The notes below the pieces were generated by a model. That model was given only the letters and a program-made list of their open reading frames with translations. It was not told the DNA's origin and ran no database searches. A program made the position numbers and the translations under genes. 64,000 bases of DNA. Origin: Gymnothorax reevesii. Taxonomy: Eukaryota > Chordata > Actinopteri > Anguilliformes > Muraenidae. This document shows, piece by piece, positions 12,433-24,470 of the stretch (within the stretch, counting starts at the first letter, position 1; the number at the start of each line of letters is the position of its first letter). The DNA lies in the NCBI GenBank assembly GCA_029721435.1, contig CM056573.1:3754001-3818000 (forward strand), given 5' to 3'.

Positions 12433-13831
12433 GTGTTGTTAGCGTGGAGAAATGAACAGCTTCCGCGCTGGTATATGACAGAGGGGCGAAAGCTCGAGGC
12501 TCAATGACCTTTTCGGATATTGCCGGTAGTAATGGTTTACTTATTGCTTCGGAATGACCAGCTTTTCCTCGCGGAAAATAGGCGCATTATGGATGGTGTG
12601 CAAGATTTAGATAGAGCTTCGATTATGTCATTAACATAATACAGGTTTTACAGACCGTAAGTTCCGTCTGGGTGAACCGTTGCTAATGTGGAGCTAGCGA
12701 ATCGATCACTTTTACAGGAGAGAATTTAATATTCAATCGATGGCAATGGAGAGAAGTCGTTTGTTATACCGAACACATTATAGCTTGTGCGCTTCCCTAT
12801 TGCTTTCACCGGTAGTATCAAAGAGCTTGCCCAGACATTGGAGATGTATCAGGCTGACCCCGGTCATGGATAAGTAAAGCGATCGTTTCAGAAGCACCCA
12901 AATATGCACCCCAAGCTCTGCAAAAACTACGTCTGGTCTAACTGCAGCCCCACTAGGCAGACACATACAGCACCTCTCCGTTTAGCTTCAACTGTAGTGG
13001 CTACAATCAGGCAAAGTTATGATGAAACTGTCACGTTGATGCTTACTGAAGTAACACAAGCATACCGATCATAATTGCTGCATATAAGTTAACCAGGAGC
13101 ATTTTTAATTAGCAGAGCATGCAAACTAACATGCAGTAGCTGATAAGCGATCAAGATTTTGAATGTAATCTGCCGCGCAAAAAATTTGTTTCACGTCCGG
13201 TGTAAAAGCTGCTTAACGCGCCCATAACACGTGTATTTGCGTCATTGCATTGACTTTGAATGTAACCATTTTTTGCCCATCAACAGAAGGAACTCTTCAC
13301 TTCTGACTGGGGGACCTGCCTCTGTGTCATTTTTTGGCACCTTATTTACCTGTTTCTGTCAGAGTGGAAAACAGCGACTGTCACTGACTGACCACGGTAA
13401 GGGCAGCCATTTGTAAAAGGGCAAAAACTGGGTTTTCTGTAGGGGCCGTGTGCACGCATGTGTTGCTCACATAGACGGCGTCAAATGGTACTTGCGCTCA
13501 CCCTATATCGTCTCGGATCCCTCATCAGTTCCATTTTCTTGATGCAGTAGCATTTTTCGTTTTTTTTTTTTTTGTGTTGGCTTTATGTAGGCTATTGACC
13601 ACTACAAAAAGAACAAGTTAAGTGTCATTGTACACATCACGAACAGCTCAATTACTGTTTAATTACTGAAGTGCTTGGCAGGTGCACGTGGTGCGCGTCA
13701 GGATTACAATACCACACGCTTTTTTTATTTCCTCTCCTGCCTCACTGGAAAAGCAATAAAAATCAATCGATTCTTCAATATGCCGCAAATACAGTACATA
13801 CCTCACCTGTGCGTGTTTAATGGCAGGAGTA
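12433..13831. other. No gene recognised
   Basis: Non-coding, with a T14 tract at about 13560. No exon or known repeat recognised. Confidence 0.45.
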
Positions 13832-14465
13832 TACATGAAGGATAAAAATGAGAATACTAAGGCTGAATACTGTAAAATGCAGGCTGTGGTCAAAAAAGAG
13901 CTGAGGAATGCTAGAAGACTGTATGAAGGACAAATTGCAGAGGGGGCAAAAACTAACCCTAAGCGCTTCTTTCAGTACTGTAGCAGAAAAAAAGTTAAAA
14001 AGGAGGTTAAAGGGACTGTCAGCTGGGGCCCATGCGTAGTAGAGTCCAGCTGATAAACTCTTTCATACCTGCAGTGCGATATCAAGGGAGCAGAAACACA
14101 AACCCCAAGCTTATTATTATGCGTGTAAAGTGTACCTTCGTTGTCGTTTTAAATACAGAAGATGGCCTGCTAATGTGAAATTGCTAGAGTAACCACATTT
14201 ATCTTTGCCAAAACCCACAAAGAATAAATTATACTATCCATCCATATTTCTTTGGCTGAAAATAGCTTGGAATAGCTTTGGGTGGAATAGCTTGCCTGAC
14301 CATATTGTTGAGGCAGAAACCTTGGGAGTTTTCAAGAGCAGACTTGACTTAAAGCTAGATACCATTGAGTCATTGAGTATCTGAAGGGATATATTCACAA
14401 TAGTAAAATTGAAACTGGCGAGCGTAGTTGGGCTGACCGGCCTGTTCTCGCCGCTCATTTTATGT
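13832..14465 (+). mobile_element. Remnant of a CR1/L2-like LINE with internal deletion
   Basis: The first part encodes KKELRNARRLYEGQIAEG and NPKRFFQYCSRKK, the linker between endonuclease and reverse transcriptase in CR1/L2-type ORF2. The second part (14270-14380) encodes WNSLPDHIVEAETLGVFKS, the usual C-terminus. It is followed by GGGCTGACCGGCCTGTTCTC and TTTTATGTTA, a typical 3' end. Nearly the whole reverse transcriptase is missing between them. Confidence 0.8.
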
Positions 14466-15122
14466 TAAGAGCCTGTAAATTCTGCAGAGAAGCTTCTGAG
14501 TGACAGGTTATGGCATGATTATGATATGTCTAGCAGATCTGAACATTCAATCATTCATTTCAATAGAGGGTAATTGCTGGGACAGGTTTAATATTTTGCA
14601 CAATATAAAAGTTATGAAAAATTTGAATGGATCCAATAATGTCCTCTTTGAGCTGAATGTTTTTATGATTGAATTAAGTCTCTATGTTTGAAAAACTTGA
14701 AAGCAGTTAAGTGCTTGAATAATAATAATAATAATAATAATTTTTGCTGAAGAGCTTATGTTGTGAACATTTCCAGCATTGACTCCAATAACAATAAAGA
14801 TCCCGAAAAAGCAATAGTTTGCTGTCTAACATGGAAAAAAAAAGGAAAAATGTAACATGTGTTTTGCATTCTGAGGTGCAACTAAAATGATATCAGGCTG
14901 AGTAATTATGACCAACAGACTTGATTCAGTGAAGAAATCTTTGTGTACATTGGCAATTAAAAAAAAAATGTCCTCAAGTTTCTGTAAAAGTGCTAATGCT
15001 GTTGTTAAGAAGCACGATGACAGCATGTTTAATCAGTTTAAGGGTGTCATCGTTTGAGAGCAAAGATGTGAATTACTGTACGGAATGAGGTTTATAAGAA
15101 TGACTATTCTAAGACCAACATC
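14466..15122. other. No gene; (AAT)n at about 14719-14741
   Basis: Only a short trinucleotide repeat and A-tracts are seen. Confidence 0.5.
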
Positions 15123-15124
15123 TA

Positions 15125-16730
15125 CAGTGCCCTCCATAATTATTGGCCCCCCTGTTTAAGATGTGTGAAAAGTTTTTAAATTCAGTTAAATTCAGTTTTT
15201 ATTGCAGAAGCATACTCTCACACTGAAAATTGTAGAAAAATGTAACCAACATTCAACTCAAGTGAATTTTAGGGGAAAAAAAATCCCTTACTAAGAAATA
15301 ATAATTTTTCATAAAATCACTTGTTCCACAATTATTGGCACCCCTAACAATTCCTAGGAAATAAACGTAATTGAAGCATTTCTGTCATTTCTACAGTAGT
15401 ATACAAAGTTGATCAGAGTATCTAGGAACATCTAATTAGTAATTCATGACTTGTTGTTTCCCTGGGGTATAAATATGACGTGACACAGAAGCCATTTCTC
15501 TTATCCACTCTTCAACATGGGGAGGACAAAGGAACACACCATTCAAGTAAGGCAGATGTGTGTCAACCTTCATAAGTCAGGCAATGGCTGCAAGAAAATA
15601 GCCACTCGCCTGCACCTGCCCATATCTACTGTCAGAGGAATCATTGAGAAGTTTAAAACAACTAGAACAGTGGTAAACAAGCCTGGACGAGGACGCAAGG
15701 TTATTTTGCCACCACGCACAGTGAGGAGGATGGTGAGAGAAATAAAAAGTTCTCCAAAGCTCACTGTTAAAGAATTGCAACAAATGGTAGCATCTTGGGG
15801 TAACAAAGTCTCCAAAACAACCATCAGGCGCTGTCTACATGCCAACAAGATGTTTGGGAGGCATGCACGGAAAAAACCTTTTCTCACTCACAATCATAAA
15901 CGCAAACGTCTGGAGTTTGTTGAGCGGTACTGGGACTTCAACTGGGACGGTGTGCTTTGGTCAGATGAGACCAAGATAGAGCTTTTTGGCAGCAAACACT
16001 CTAAGTGGTTCTGGCGGAACACAAAAGATGGGTATGCGGAAAAGCACCTCATGCCCACTGTGAAGTATGGGGGAGGATCGGTGATGCTGTGTGTCTGTTT
16101 CTCTTCCAGAGGCCCTGGGAACCTTGTTAGGGTGCATGGCATCATGAACACTTTGAAATACCAGGACATTTTAAATCAAAATCTGGTGGCCTCTGCCCGA
16201 AAGCTGAAGATGGGTCGTCACTGGGTCTTTCAGCAAGATAATGACCCTAAACATGTGGCCAAATCTACACAGAAATGGTTCACCAGACACAGAATCAAGC
16301 TCCTCCCATGGCCATCTCAGTCTTCAGACCTCAACCCCATTGAAAACCTGTGGAGTGAGCTGAAGAGGAGAGTGCAGAGGAGAGGACCCAGGTCGCTGGA
16401 TGATTTAGAGAGATTGTGCAAAGAGGAATGGTCGAAGATCCCTCTTTCTGTATTCTCCCATCTTGTGAAACATGATAGGAGAAGATTAGGGGCTGTTTTG
16501 TTGGCAAAAGGGGGTTGTACAAAGTGTTAACATCAGGGGAGCTAATAATTCTGGCACGCATGATTTGATGTAAAAGAATTATTTCTTAATGTGGGACTTT
16601 TTTCCCACTGAATAATTGCACTTGAATTAAAGGTTGGATTTTCCTCTTTTTTTCCATTGTGGTCCTATATTATTTAAAAAAAAAATTTAATTAATAAGAA
16701 GCTAAATATGCATAATGATGCAGGGCGCTG
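15125..16730 (+). mobile_element. Full-length Tc1-like element
   Basis: The left terminus CAGTGCCCTCCATAATTAT starts after TA at 15123-15124. The right terminus ATAATGATGCAGGGCGCTG ends before TA at 16731-16732. The two agree at 18 of 21 positions including the TA. Length is 1606 bp, normal for the family, and a full transposase frame lies inside. The internal repeats GGCACCCCTAACAATTCC and GCTAATAATTCTGGCACGC are further terminus-like copies near each end, as in other Tc1 elements with repeated binding sites. Confidence 0.85.
15517..16530 (+). CDS. Tc1-like transposase, 337 codons, intact DD34E
   Basis: This is the transposase of the surrounding element. Domains in order: helix-turn-helix about residues 15-50 (SGNGCKKIATRLHLPISTV), GRGRK AT-hook-like motif (57-61), a second helix-turn-helix about 75-110, a basic stretch HKRKR (127-131), WSDETK with D150, GGGSVM (185-190), FQQDNDPKH with D241 and SSDLNPIENLW with E276. 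Thirty-four residues separate the last two acidic residues. Length matches the usual 330-345 residues. The start MGRTKEHT is the common family start. No stop or frameshift is seen, so activity is possible but untested. Confidence 0.95.
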   Translation: MGRTKEHTIQVRQMCVNLHKSGNGCKKIATRLHLPISTVRGIIEKFKTTRTVVNKPGRGRKVILPPRTVRRMVREIKSSPKLTVKELQQMVASWGNKVSKTTIRRCLHANKMFGRHARKKPFLTHNHKRKRLEFVERYWDFNWDGVLWSDETKIELFGSKHSKWFWRNTKDGYAEKHLMPTVKYGGGSVMLCVCFSSRGPGNLVRVHGIMNTLKYQDILNQNLVASARKLKMGRHWVFQQDNDPKHVAKSTQKWFTRHRIKLLPWPSQSSDLNPIENLWSELKRRVQRRGPRSLDDLERLCKEEWSKIPLSVFSHLVKHDRRRLGAVLLAKGGCTKC

Positions 16731-16732
16731 TA

Positions 16733-19700
16733 GTTGCACTTGGTGTTCCCATACACCAGTTGCTTATTTGATAAACATAATCCCAGCATACTCTCTGCTA
16801 ACACAACCATTTCTACTTTAAAACACACAGCCAGCCGCACTTAAAGGCCATTTGTTACAGGCTGTGCCTCGAAAGCAGCGGACGTGTCGGCAGCGCCAAC
16901 ACCCCAGGGAAACTCTGTCAGCGGTATGAGAGCCAGACAAACTGAGGCACGTCAAAATGCCTTTCCTGAACCCGGTGAACTTCGCTGAGGCCAAGCAGGG
17001 TTAGTGAGGGACTCCGATCACATTTTCTGTATGTTTTTTGGGGGGGGGGGCACTCCGAGGTTGAAAGACCCATGTAAGGAAGGCGATTTGCGCCGCTGGA
17101 ACAGTGAATTTACACTGGGGTGGGCGATGCACAGGCTTGCTGTGCGGTAACAAATCTCAGCCAGTCTCCCCAGCTGTCTCGTTTGGCCTCAAAATCCAAT
17201 TGTTTCTTTCTTTAGTAATGAAATAACGAGGGGTGAATAGCAGTCATGCTTTCTCAGAGGCGCATGAGTCATAACTGGAGAGCTGGGTGTCAGGGATTAC
17301 AGTCTGCACCTGTGCAGCGCTGACTCACGCCGGAACTATTCGCCCAGTTTTTCAGCGGAGGTAATCTGCTGGTTGTCTAAGCTGACAAGCCCGGGCGGGC
17401 ACCCTCAAATACGAGCATGTTCCAGCCGTTTAACAGCCTCAGCGTGGGAGACAGCCAAATGCTCCAATAGCCCTGCACCCATTTCAACCGCCATTCATAA
17501 CTCACCACTCCTCAGACACAGACAGAGAAAGACCAAAGAGACAAACACATGCAAACATGAAGGCAAGCAGTACAGTCTACATGGGCTGGGGTTCATATAA
17601 GCGAATTACAAGTGATCTAAACATGATTCAATTGTCCAGGCATGTAATAACTTGTGCATAAAAAAGCTCGAACTCGACTCTGTCGCGAAACTGCTCCTCC
17701 TGAGGCCCCCGATTCTCCTGTCCTCCCCTGTAACTGAGAGCTGTAGCTCACCCTGACAGAATCTCCAATCCATGCCGTTTCAGGGGAAATGATCTGGGAG
17801 TTGATGCCATTAGTTTGGTCACTGGAATCTCACTACCTCATCTAGGAATGTGTGTGTGCGAGATTGTTCAGTTTTCTCATCTACGGGGTTTGAGCACGCT
17901 CAGAAATATCATATCCCGGTATGATCTGTATGGCTGACGAATGCATGACTAGGGACACACCTGTGTAATGTACACAGAATTAAAGGGGCAAATAAAAGAG
18001 GAGGAATGTTTGTGAACGGAGCGAACTCAAGCAGCACAATTTCCTGGCGCTGAGGCGCTGCTGGCATGAGCGAGATGGCGGCAGGGTTTGAAGAGCTGCC
18101 AGAATGACATGTAAGAATGAAGAACACAAAAAACCGAATTTGTTTGCTCAACCGTGGGAAGTGCAGCTTCATAAACAATAGTGCCTCGACTGGAAGGAGC
18201 TGCTGCTTAAATATAAATATTTTAAGTATGTTTATTTGTTCGTATTTTGTAGTAGCATGGAGGCTTTATGGTAAAATTTCCTGAGAGAGAAAATCATTTG
18301 GACCTATCAAAGGCGTAGGTTTAATCAGGAGTCGGTGCGGACTCAGGCAGGAAAACAGTTTGCAATAATTTGCATGCAAACATTGCCTTCTTTGTCAACA
18401 GAGATTAGTTTGTGTTTCTTTGATGTTTTATATGGTGCTTAGAGAGATCCCTCTTTAATTTGCATAAATAGATGTCATATTCATAAATTTGCTTTTCCAT
18501 TTTGTATCCAAATACGAGTAATTATGTTTCTGAATACGACTTACCAACTGTTAATGTTTCAAACATTTTTTTGAGGCTTAACAATACTGAACTATTAATA
18601 AAATTTTCACAATTTATAAGTAACTTAATTATATGATATTATGTTGTATTATCACCAACTGTTACAATCATTATACTGTAATTTATTAGCTAGCTAGATA
18701 GCTCACTACGCAGTGATCTAGCAAACTTTACGGGCTGACGCCAGTCAAACAATTAACGCCTGTGCAAATCAGACTTGTAAAGGCCTCGCTTAGTTTCTGT
18801 TAAGCCCAACATCCCACCGAGTTCCCACAAGTCAGACAACAGTTAATATTGAAAATTTGTGAAGAACTGTTTTCTGACCATTCCCAATTTTACAGCACAG
18901 CAAAACTCAAATTCTTTCATCATTAAATGCTTTCTAGTAAATGTTAAATCTCCAAGTCAGTGTCCACTCTATCTTCAAACAAATACTGGGTGCTTAGCTA
19001 GGCTCTCACATCCAGATGCCGCTTGTCTTCTGTTAGTGAACAGGTCGAGTTGGAAACAATAAATCAGTGGTATGTAGCCCAAAAAAGTCATTGTGCTGCA
19101 CATCACACAATGATACAGAATAGCCCTCAAGTTTTGGCAGTTTTACCCTCGCCTCATCCTCCTCTCCTCTTTTTCTCCCATTTAGCAACAAGCTTTTTCT
19201 CCGACTGGATTTTCAGTGATGTTAAGACGCTGAAAAAGGCTGCTATAGCTAGTCTAAATAGCCTACTTGGACATTTGATTGGTGATAATTTTTCCCATAA
19301 ATCTCAGCAAAAAAGCAAGATATTTTTCATTACGTTTAAAGATAGTATTCAGCCTAACCATCAATTACAATAAAAAAAACCTAACATAGGTCAAAAGGCC
19401 CGACATATTAAAATGATTATTAAAAATAGATGGATTAACATGTAAATAATGCTGCTTCTCACAACTGAGATATGTTTGGCTGTGTGGTCATTTACAATGT
19501 AAACAACCTTCCTTTTTATTTCATGCTAAATGCAGTGCAAATGTAATTACTTCACCTTTGCCCAATTATAGACATCTATCTTCCTCTAGACTTAGTCTTC
19601 AGCGCGGATCATTTCGCCACAGCCTCAGATGCAATTTCACTATGAATAACCAGCACATGTGGCCTCGGTGTTTCCACCCCTCATGGGCAATTTTTTCCAA

Positions 19701-22700
19701 TATCAGCTAATTTGTGCAACTAGTGTCAACTTTCACTGACTGCAGAAAATCACTGCCGCGCACTCTTGAAACCCGTTCGGTTCTGGCTGGCAGAGTGGAC
19801 AGTGTAACTAATTGCATGGATATAGCTACATTAGCTTGCTAGCCAGTTCGCAATTTTGCCTATTCTGTGTGCAGTACTGTTTTTTTGAAAAAACATGAGG
19901 TATGTGACTACAGCCAAGATAAACACTTCAGATCAAATCTTTGACTGTCTATAGATTGTACAAAACCACCAACTGCGAGTACACTAACATGACATTGGAC
20001 TGGGGCATGTCAAAGTTAAAATGTCATGTTTATTCCGTTTTCCCCATTGATCGAAAGTTAGTCGGGATATTCTTGCTACGTTTGAAATCCCTACCCCAAT
20101 CTACGCCTATGAGATCTATCATAAGTATTCAAATCCAATCATAGTTAGTAGAAAAGTGGCTTGTTCTTGGTCAAACTACAGACATTCCCTTCCATTTCCC
20201 TAATTAATTAAATGTATGCCATACACACACAACAGATATTCTTATCATGCATTCTTTTGATATTTGCAGATAAACCCCGATCATGTTCATTTTCAACCTG
20301 ACACTCAGCTCTGAAATCCTTACTTTGGCATCTCAATTAGTGGTCAAATTCAAATAGACTTGAGTTAGCAGCCAATTATGAATAGCCATGATGGGCAAGA
20401 TCAAGGAATTCCTAATGTGTATAACAGCATATAAAAGGAGACCTCTCATTATAAGATAATCCTAAGGCAGGAGAAAACAGCTTGATATGAGTCTCTGGTT
20501 TATGAAACATCCAAGTTTAGAGTCTTCTTATTTGCTCATTCCATTCAATACCCTGACTCTAGTTCATGCCCAAATAACTGCACGGTGTGCTAAAACACAG
20601 CCGGGTGTTTATGCCTGCCATCCCTCAATGATATGGTCCAAACTTTGCAGGCGGAAGTTGATGCTGTTAATTTTGTCACATAACTATTGAGAAAAAAGGA
20701 AGAGACAAATGCCAAATGAAAGATGCCATAGTAGCTCTTTATAAATTATACACTTCCTTTATATATTATACACTTCCTTTGTACATTTTGCAAGCAGCTG
20801 TCTTTTACAAATGTAATATGTAATGTACATTGCTCCAGGCTACGCAGAAGTGAGCTTTTCTCTCACTGAAATCTGGACCAAAAGTACAATCAGGTTTTTT
20901 TTCAGTCACTATTTTTTTCAGACACGGTATCTTTCACCTGACGTTTCTTGTCCCCTGAAGCATCTGTCATTCACTACCTTTCGCCCAAATACTGTCAATC
21001 TAAACCCCCTTAATAAGGGGTCCTTGGGGTCAGCAGGATTTACCCACTTTTTTTTACGATAATCAGTCAACTCCAGATGACAAGCTTAAATGGCACCTTT
21101 GGGGTGTATGAATAAATTAAACCCAGGGAAAGTCTTTAATTGGCCTTGTTGAGCAATTTCCAGATGCCACATTTCCAGTAGTTGAAGGTACTTCCTGTTC
21201 ACACAAAGGGAAGAGGGAGTGTTTCTGTTGAACAACTGAGGCTGCGAATTAATCGTTAGCTTCTGCAGATTATTATATTGTGCAATGATTTTGCTTTTTT
21301 TGTTCCCTTCCGCAGAAAATTCTTACTTCGTGACTCATGATCAGTAGTTTAAATGCTCAGTTCAACTGGAGAAGCGTCAGGTCAGTAACTTATGCGCTGA
21401 CGATCCCATGTCAGAGCATACTGGAGAACCACAATTTTTTAAAGATTTTTTATTGATTCTTGATATCAATATTTACTTAGAGTAAACACAAATTCCAGTC
21501 ATCGTGATTGAAATGGCAGGTATTTGAAATGTGAAGCCAGAAACATTGTTGATTTTGGACTTTTTCCATCTTTAATGTCATATTCCAACAGAAAAAAAAA
21601 AAGGCAAAGCAGCCAATTATTTGAAATTGAATTGAATAAAAACCTGCAACAATGTGGTTGAGAATGTCTGAACATCCTAGCATCACTTTGAGGAAGTGCC
21701 CTTTACCCTTGAAACATCAGCTTTTCTTTGTGAGTCTGTCTCAAAGTGACTGGTCACCCGGACTTTGAGAAACTCAGCCCATCACTATTAACAAATGTTT
21801 TGAGAAATTGCCAGATCATCTCCTGTTTACCGCTCTCTTTATGTCATTCTGCAGGCTTTCTATCGGATTACGGTTTGAGCTCTGGATGGGCTATTCCAAG
21901 ACTTGGTTTTCCATTCTGAAGCCAAACCTAAGTCGGCTTGGATGTGAACTTTCAGCCATTTTAATATCTGAATGTGAATATGCTCTGCATCATGCGCTTC
22001 CTGAGAAAGGCCAGCAAGCTTTTATTCTAAAACACATATTTGGAGTTACTCATGCTTCATGACCCGGTGTCACTGAGCCTTAAGGGTACATGATATCATC
22101 TCTCATTAAAGCCCCATGCTACTGACACTGGTGTTTACAGTAAGTTAATACCAATACCCTACTGCGGGGGCTATGCATTTTGCTCTTGCTGCGATTAGTT
22201 TGTGGGATGTTACACTCCAAAGTACCACTGTAAGCCCTGTGTAAAGACCATGACCTTTGTAATTATTCAGACATTAATATTATGACCAAAATAAAAGCTT
22301 GTGTATTAGGATATAAAGCATACAATCTAAGCCTAACCATGAAAACACTGCTAGCACCACTTGTGCTTTTTTATTTATTTGACCTTGGTCTCTGGGATTG
22401 TTATGATTTTCTATGTGGCACTTATTAAAGCATGAAATCCGTCATAAGCCCTGATTCAGAAATTATACAACGGCTACACAACATACAACTCTTGCCCAGC
22501 CTCATCATCTCGCAAGCTCAACATCTCTAACACAAAAGCTCAGCACTGTGTAATAAATTTACCAAGCGCTTACTGTCTAATACGATTAAAGTTCTCTCTC
22601 AGTGATAAATCTTTCCTTGTACATTTTTAATGAAGTGCAATTGTGTAACCAATCTTTAATTGTAACACAAACAATTCAGTGTTGAGAAGGGCCAAGGATG

Positions 22701-22799
22701 TGTTAACCTCTGTGTGACATCACCTTTAAACAGCCCTTTCAGAATTGCTCCAGGAACTGAAGATGCCAGTTACTCCAGTTCTGAAGGATTTTTCCCCAC
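16733..22799. other. About 6 kb without a recognisable gene
   Basis: No conserved protein segment is seen on either strand; frames are all under 120 codons and unlike known families. A G10 run lies near 17041. A 21-bp tandem duplication around TTATACACTTCCTTTATA lies at 20740-20785. Conserved non-coding elements could be present but cannot be judged without alignment. Confidence 0.5.
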
Positions 22800-24470
22800 T
22801 CCCTCCACCAGCTTGTCTTCCTCCGACAGCGCATCTGTGCGCCATCTGTTCCCCAGGTAAATGGTGCAACTCATAACCAGCCTATTTAATGATGTAAAAG
22901 AAAACGGGACTCACCGTTCCAGGCAACCTTATTCACTTGCTCCAAGAGTCACTTCCAAAGCGCACATGCCAACTGTGGGCACTTCAGGGGGAGAACTGGG
23001 GGTGAGAATGAGTGCTCTGACTGTTCTGAGGCTACAGCGCACCAAATACTGCAGGGAGAAATGCACGATGCGTTGTGATACGTGCGTCTTGCAAGTATCG
23101 TTTAAATTCTCTGCCTCTCGTGCCACAGTTGCCCTTCTGTCGGTTTGGACCAGACAGAACGGCCTTTGATGCCCTTGCGTGTCGATGACTGCGACACCCT
23201 GTCGCTGGGTCATGGTTCGACTCTCCTTGGGCCACTGTTAATAGATTCTATAGAGCTGGCCGATACATTGATCAGGATTATCTTAAGCACAATTGTAATG
23301 AGTCCTGCCAATGGACGAAAAGATTAGATTATTCTTTTTGTGCGCCATGAATCGTACTACTTGATGCATCTTGAACTAAGGGCTGCCAAAAATCAAAGGC
23401 CAAATGAAATTTCAGTCACCGACATGTATAACAAAGCAATGTCAAGATCTGCAGAATTATCACCTTTTAAGCAGCAACAGCTCTTACCCCGTTCTCATTT
23501 ACTTTGCTCAATTAGCAATTAAATACTTGATTCACAAAATTACTGATCTGAATTGGCAGACGGTCCAATTTATTTTAATAGCACTTTTCTTTGTCGCATT
23601 TTGAGGTTTAAATGACTACTTTACAGCACAGACTTGCCTGACTGCGTTTTCCAGATTAGTTCTAGGCTCACTGTCGACGATTTCATGCGAATGCGAAAAT
23701 AAATGATGTCATGCTTGATATGCTTAACAAAATGGTTCCCACATTGCATTGGCCTATAATTTTAAATGATTGAAAACCAGAGCCATCTTAAAATTAACTT
23801 ATTTTAAATGAATCCTTAATACACAAAACTGTTGCAATGTGATACAGAATTCAGAGGAAGTTTTTTTTGTGGTTGTTTTTTGCTAATTATTGAGGTAATT
23901 GGAACTCTTTCAATCTAACACGGAGGACTAGTTAGGTCTGTCTTCTTCTCATTAGCACCTCTTAATCATTATAGGCCACATGCTGGTTGCGATTAATAAA
24001 CTGTCTAAATAAACTGCTAGATTTTAAGTTCAGCAAAGTGCACTGGAATAAATCTTGGGTGATGGAAGCTGTCCAACCTCGCAGGTAATTAGCTGACTTC
24101 AAAGTGCAATTTTCTCACCAGAAGCATTTCAAGTGGTCTCTGATGTTTGATTGCCGTTTATTCACGACTGCAGCTGATATGATACCAGGGAAACAAAGAA
24201 ATAATCTTGTCTGTTCGCCTAATAGCATGAGTTATTTATATTGCATATAAAACTATTGTGATAAATGTAATGTATTGCCCGAGCAGAGACTCACCGCTGC
24301 TGACTGGGAGCACCGCAGAAGCCTTTTCACCTCAGAGATAACGTTTCTCACTCCTCTGGCCATAACGATTTGACCCACGACAAAGTTGCTCATGTCCCAT
24401 GTCTCCCACGTCTGACATGTTGAATATGAGAATCGACTGCTGTTACCATCTAAGGTTTGCCTGCTCACTT
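22800..24470 (-). pseudogene. Decayed Tc1-like transposase (second family) split by about 1 kb of other sequence
   Basis: On the minus strand the N-terminal part MSNFVVGQIVMARGV (near 24390-24290) and the following part, GHQRPFCLVQTDRRATVA to VHFSLQYL (23200-22950), both match fish Tc1 transposases. In an intact copy they would be adjacent. They are separated by roughly 23255-24285. The C-terminal catalytic part is not seen. A second copy of the same family at 27560-28060 is not interrupted at that point. Confidence 0.75.
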
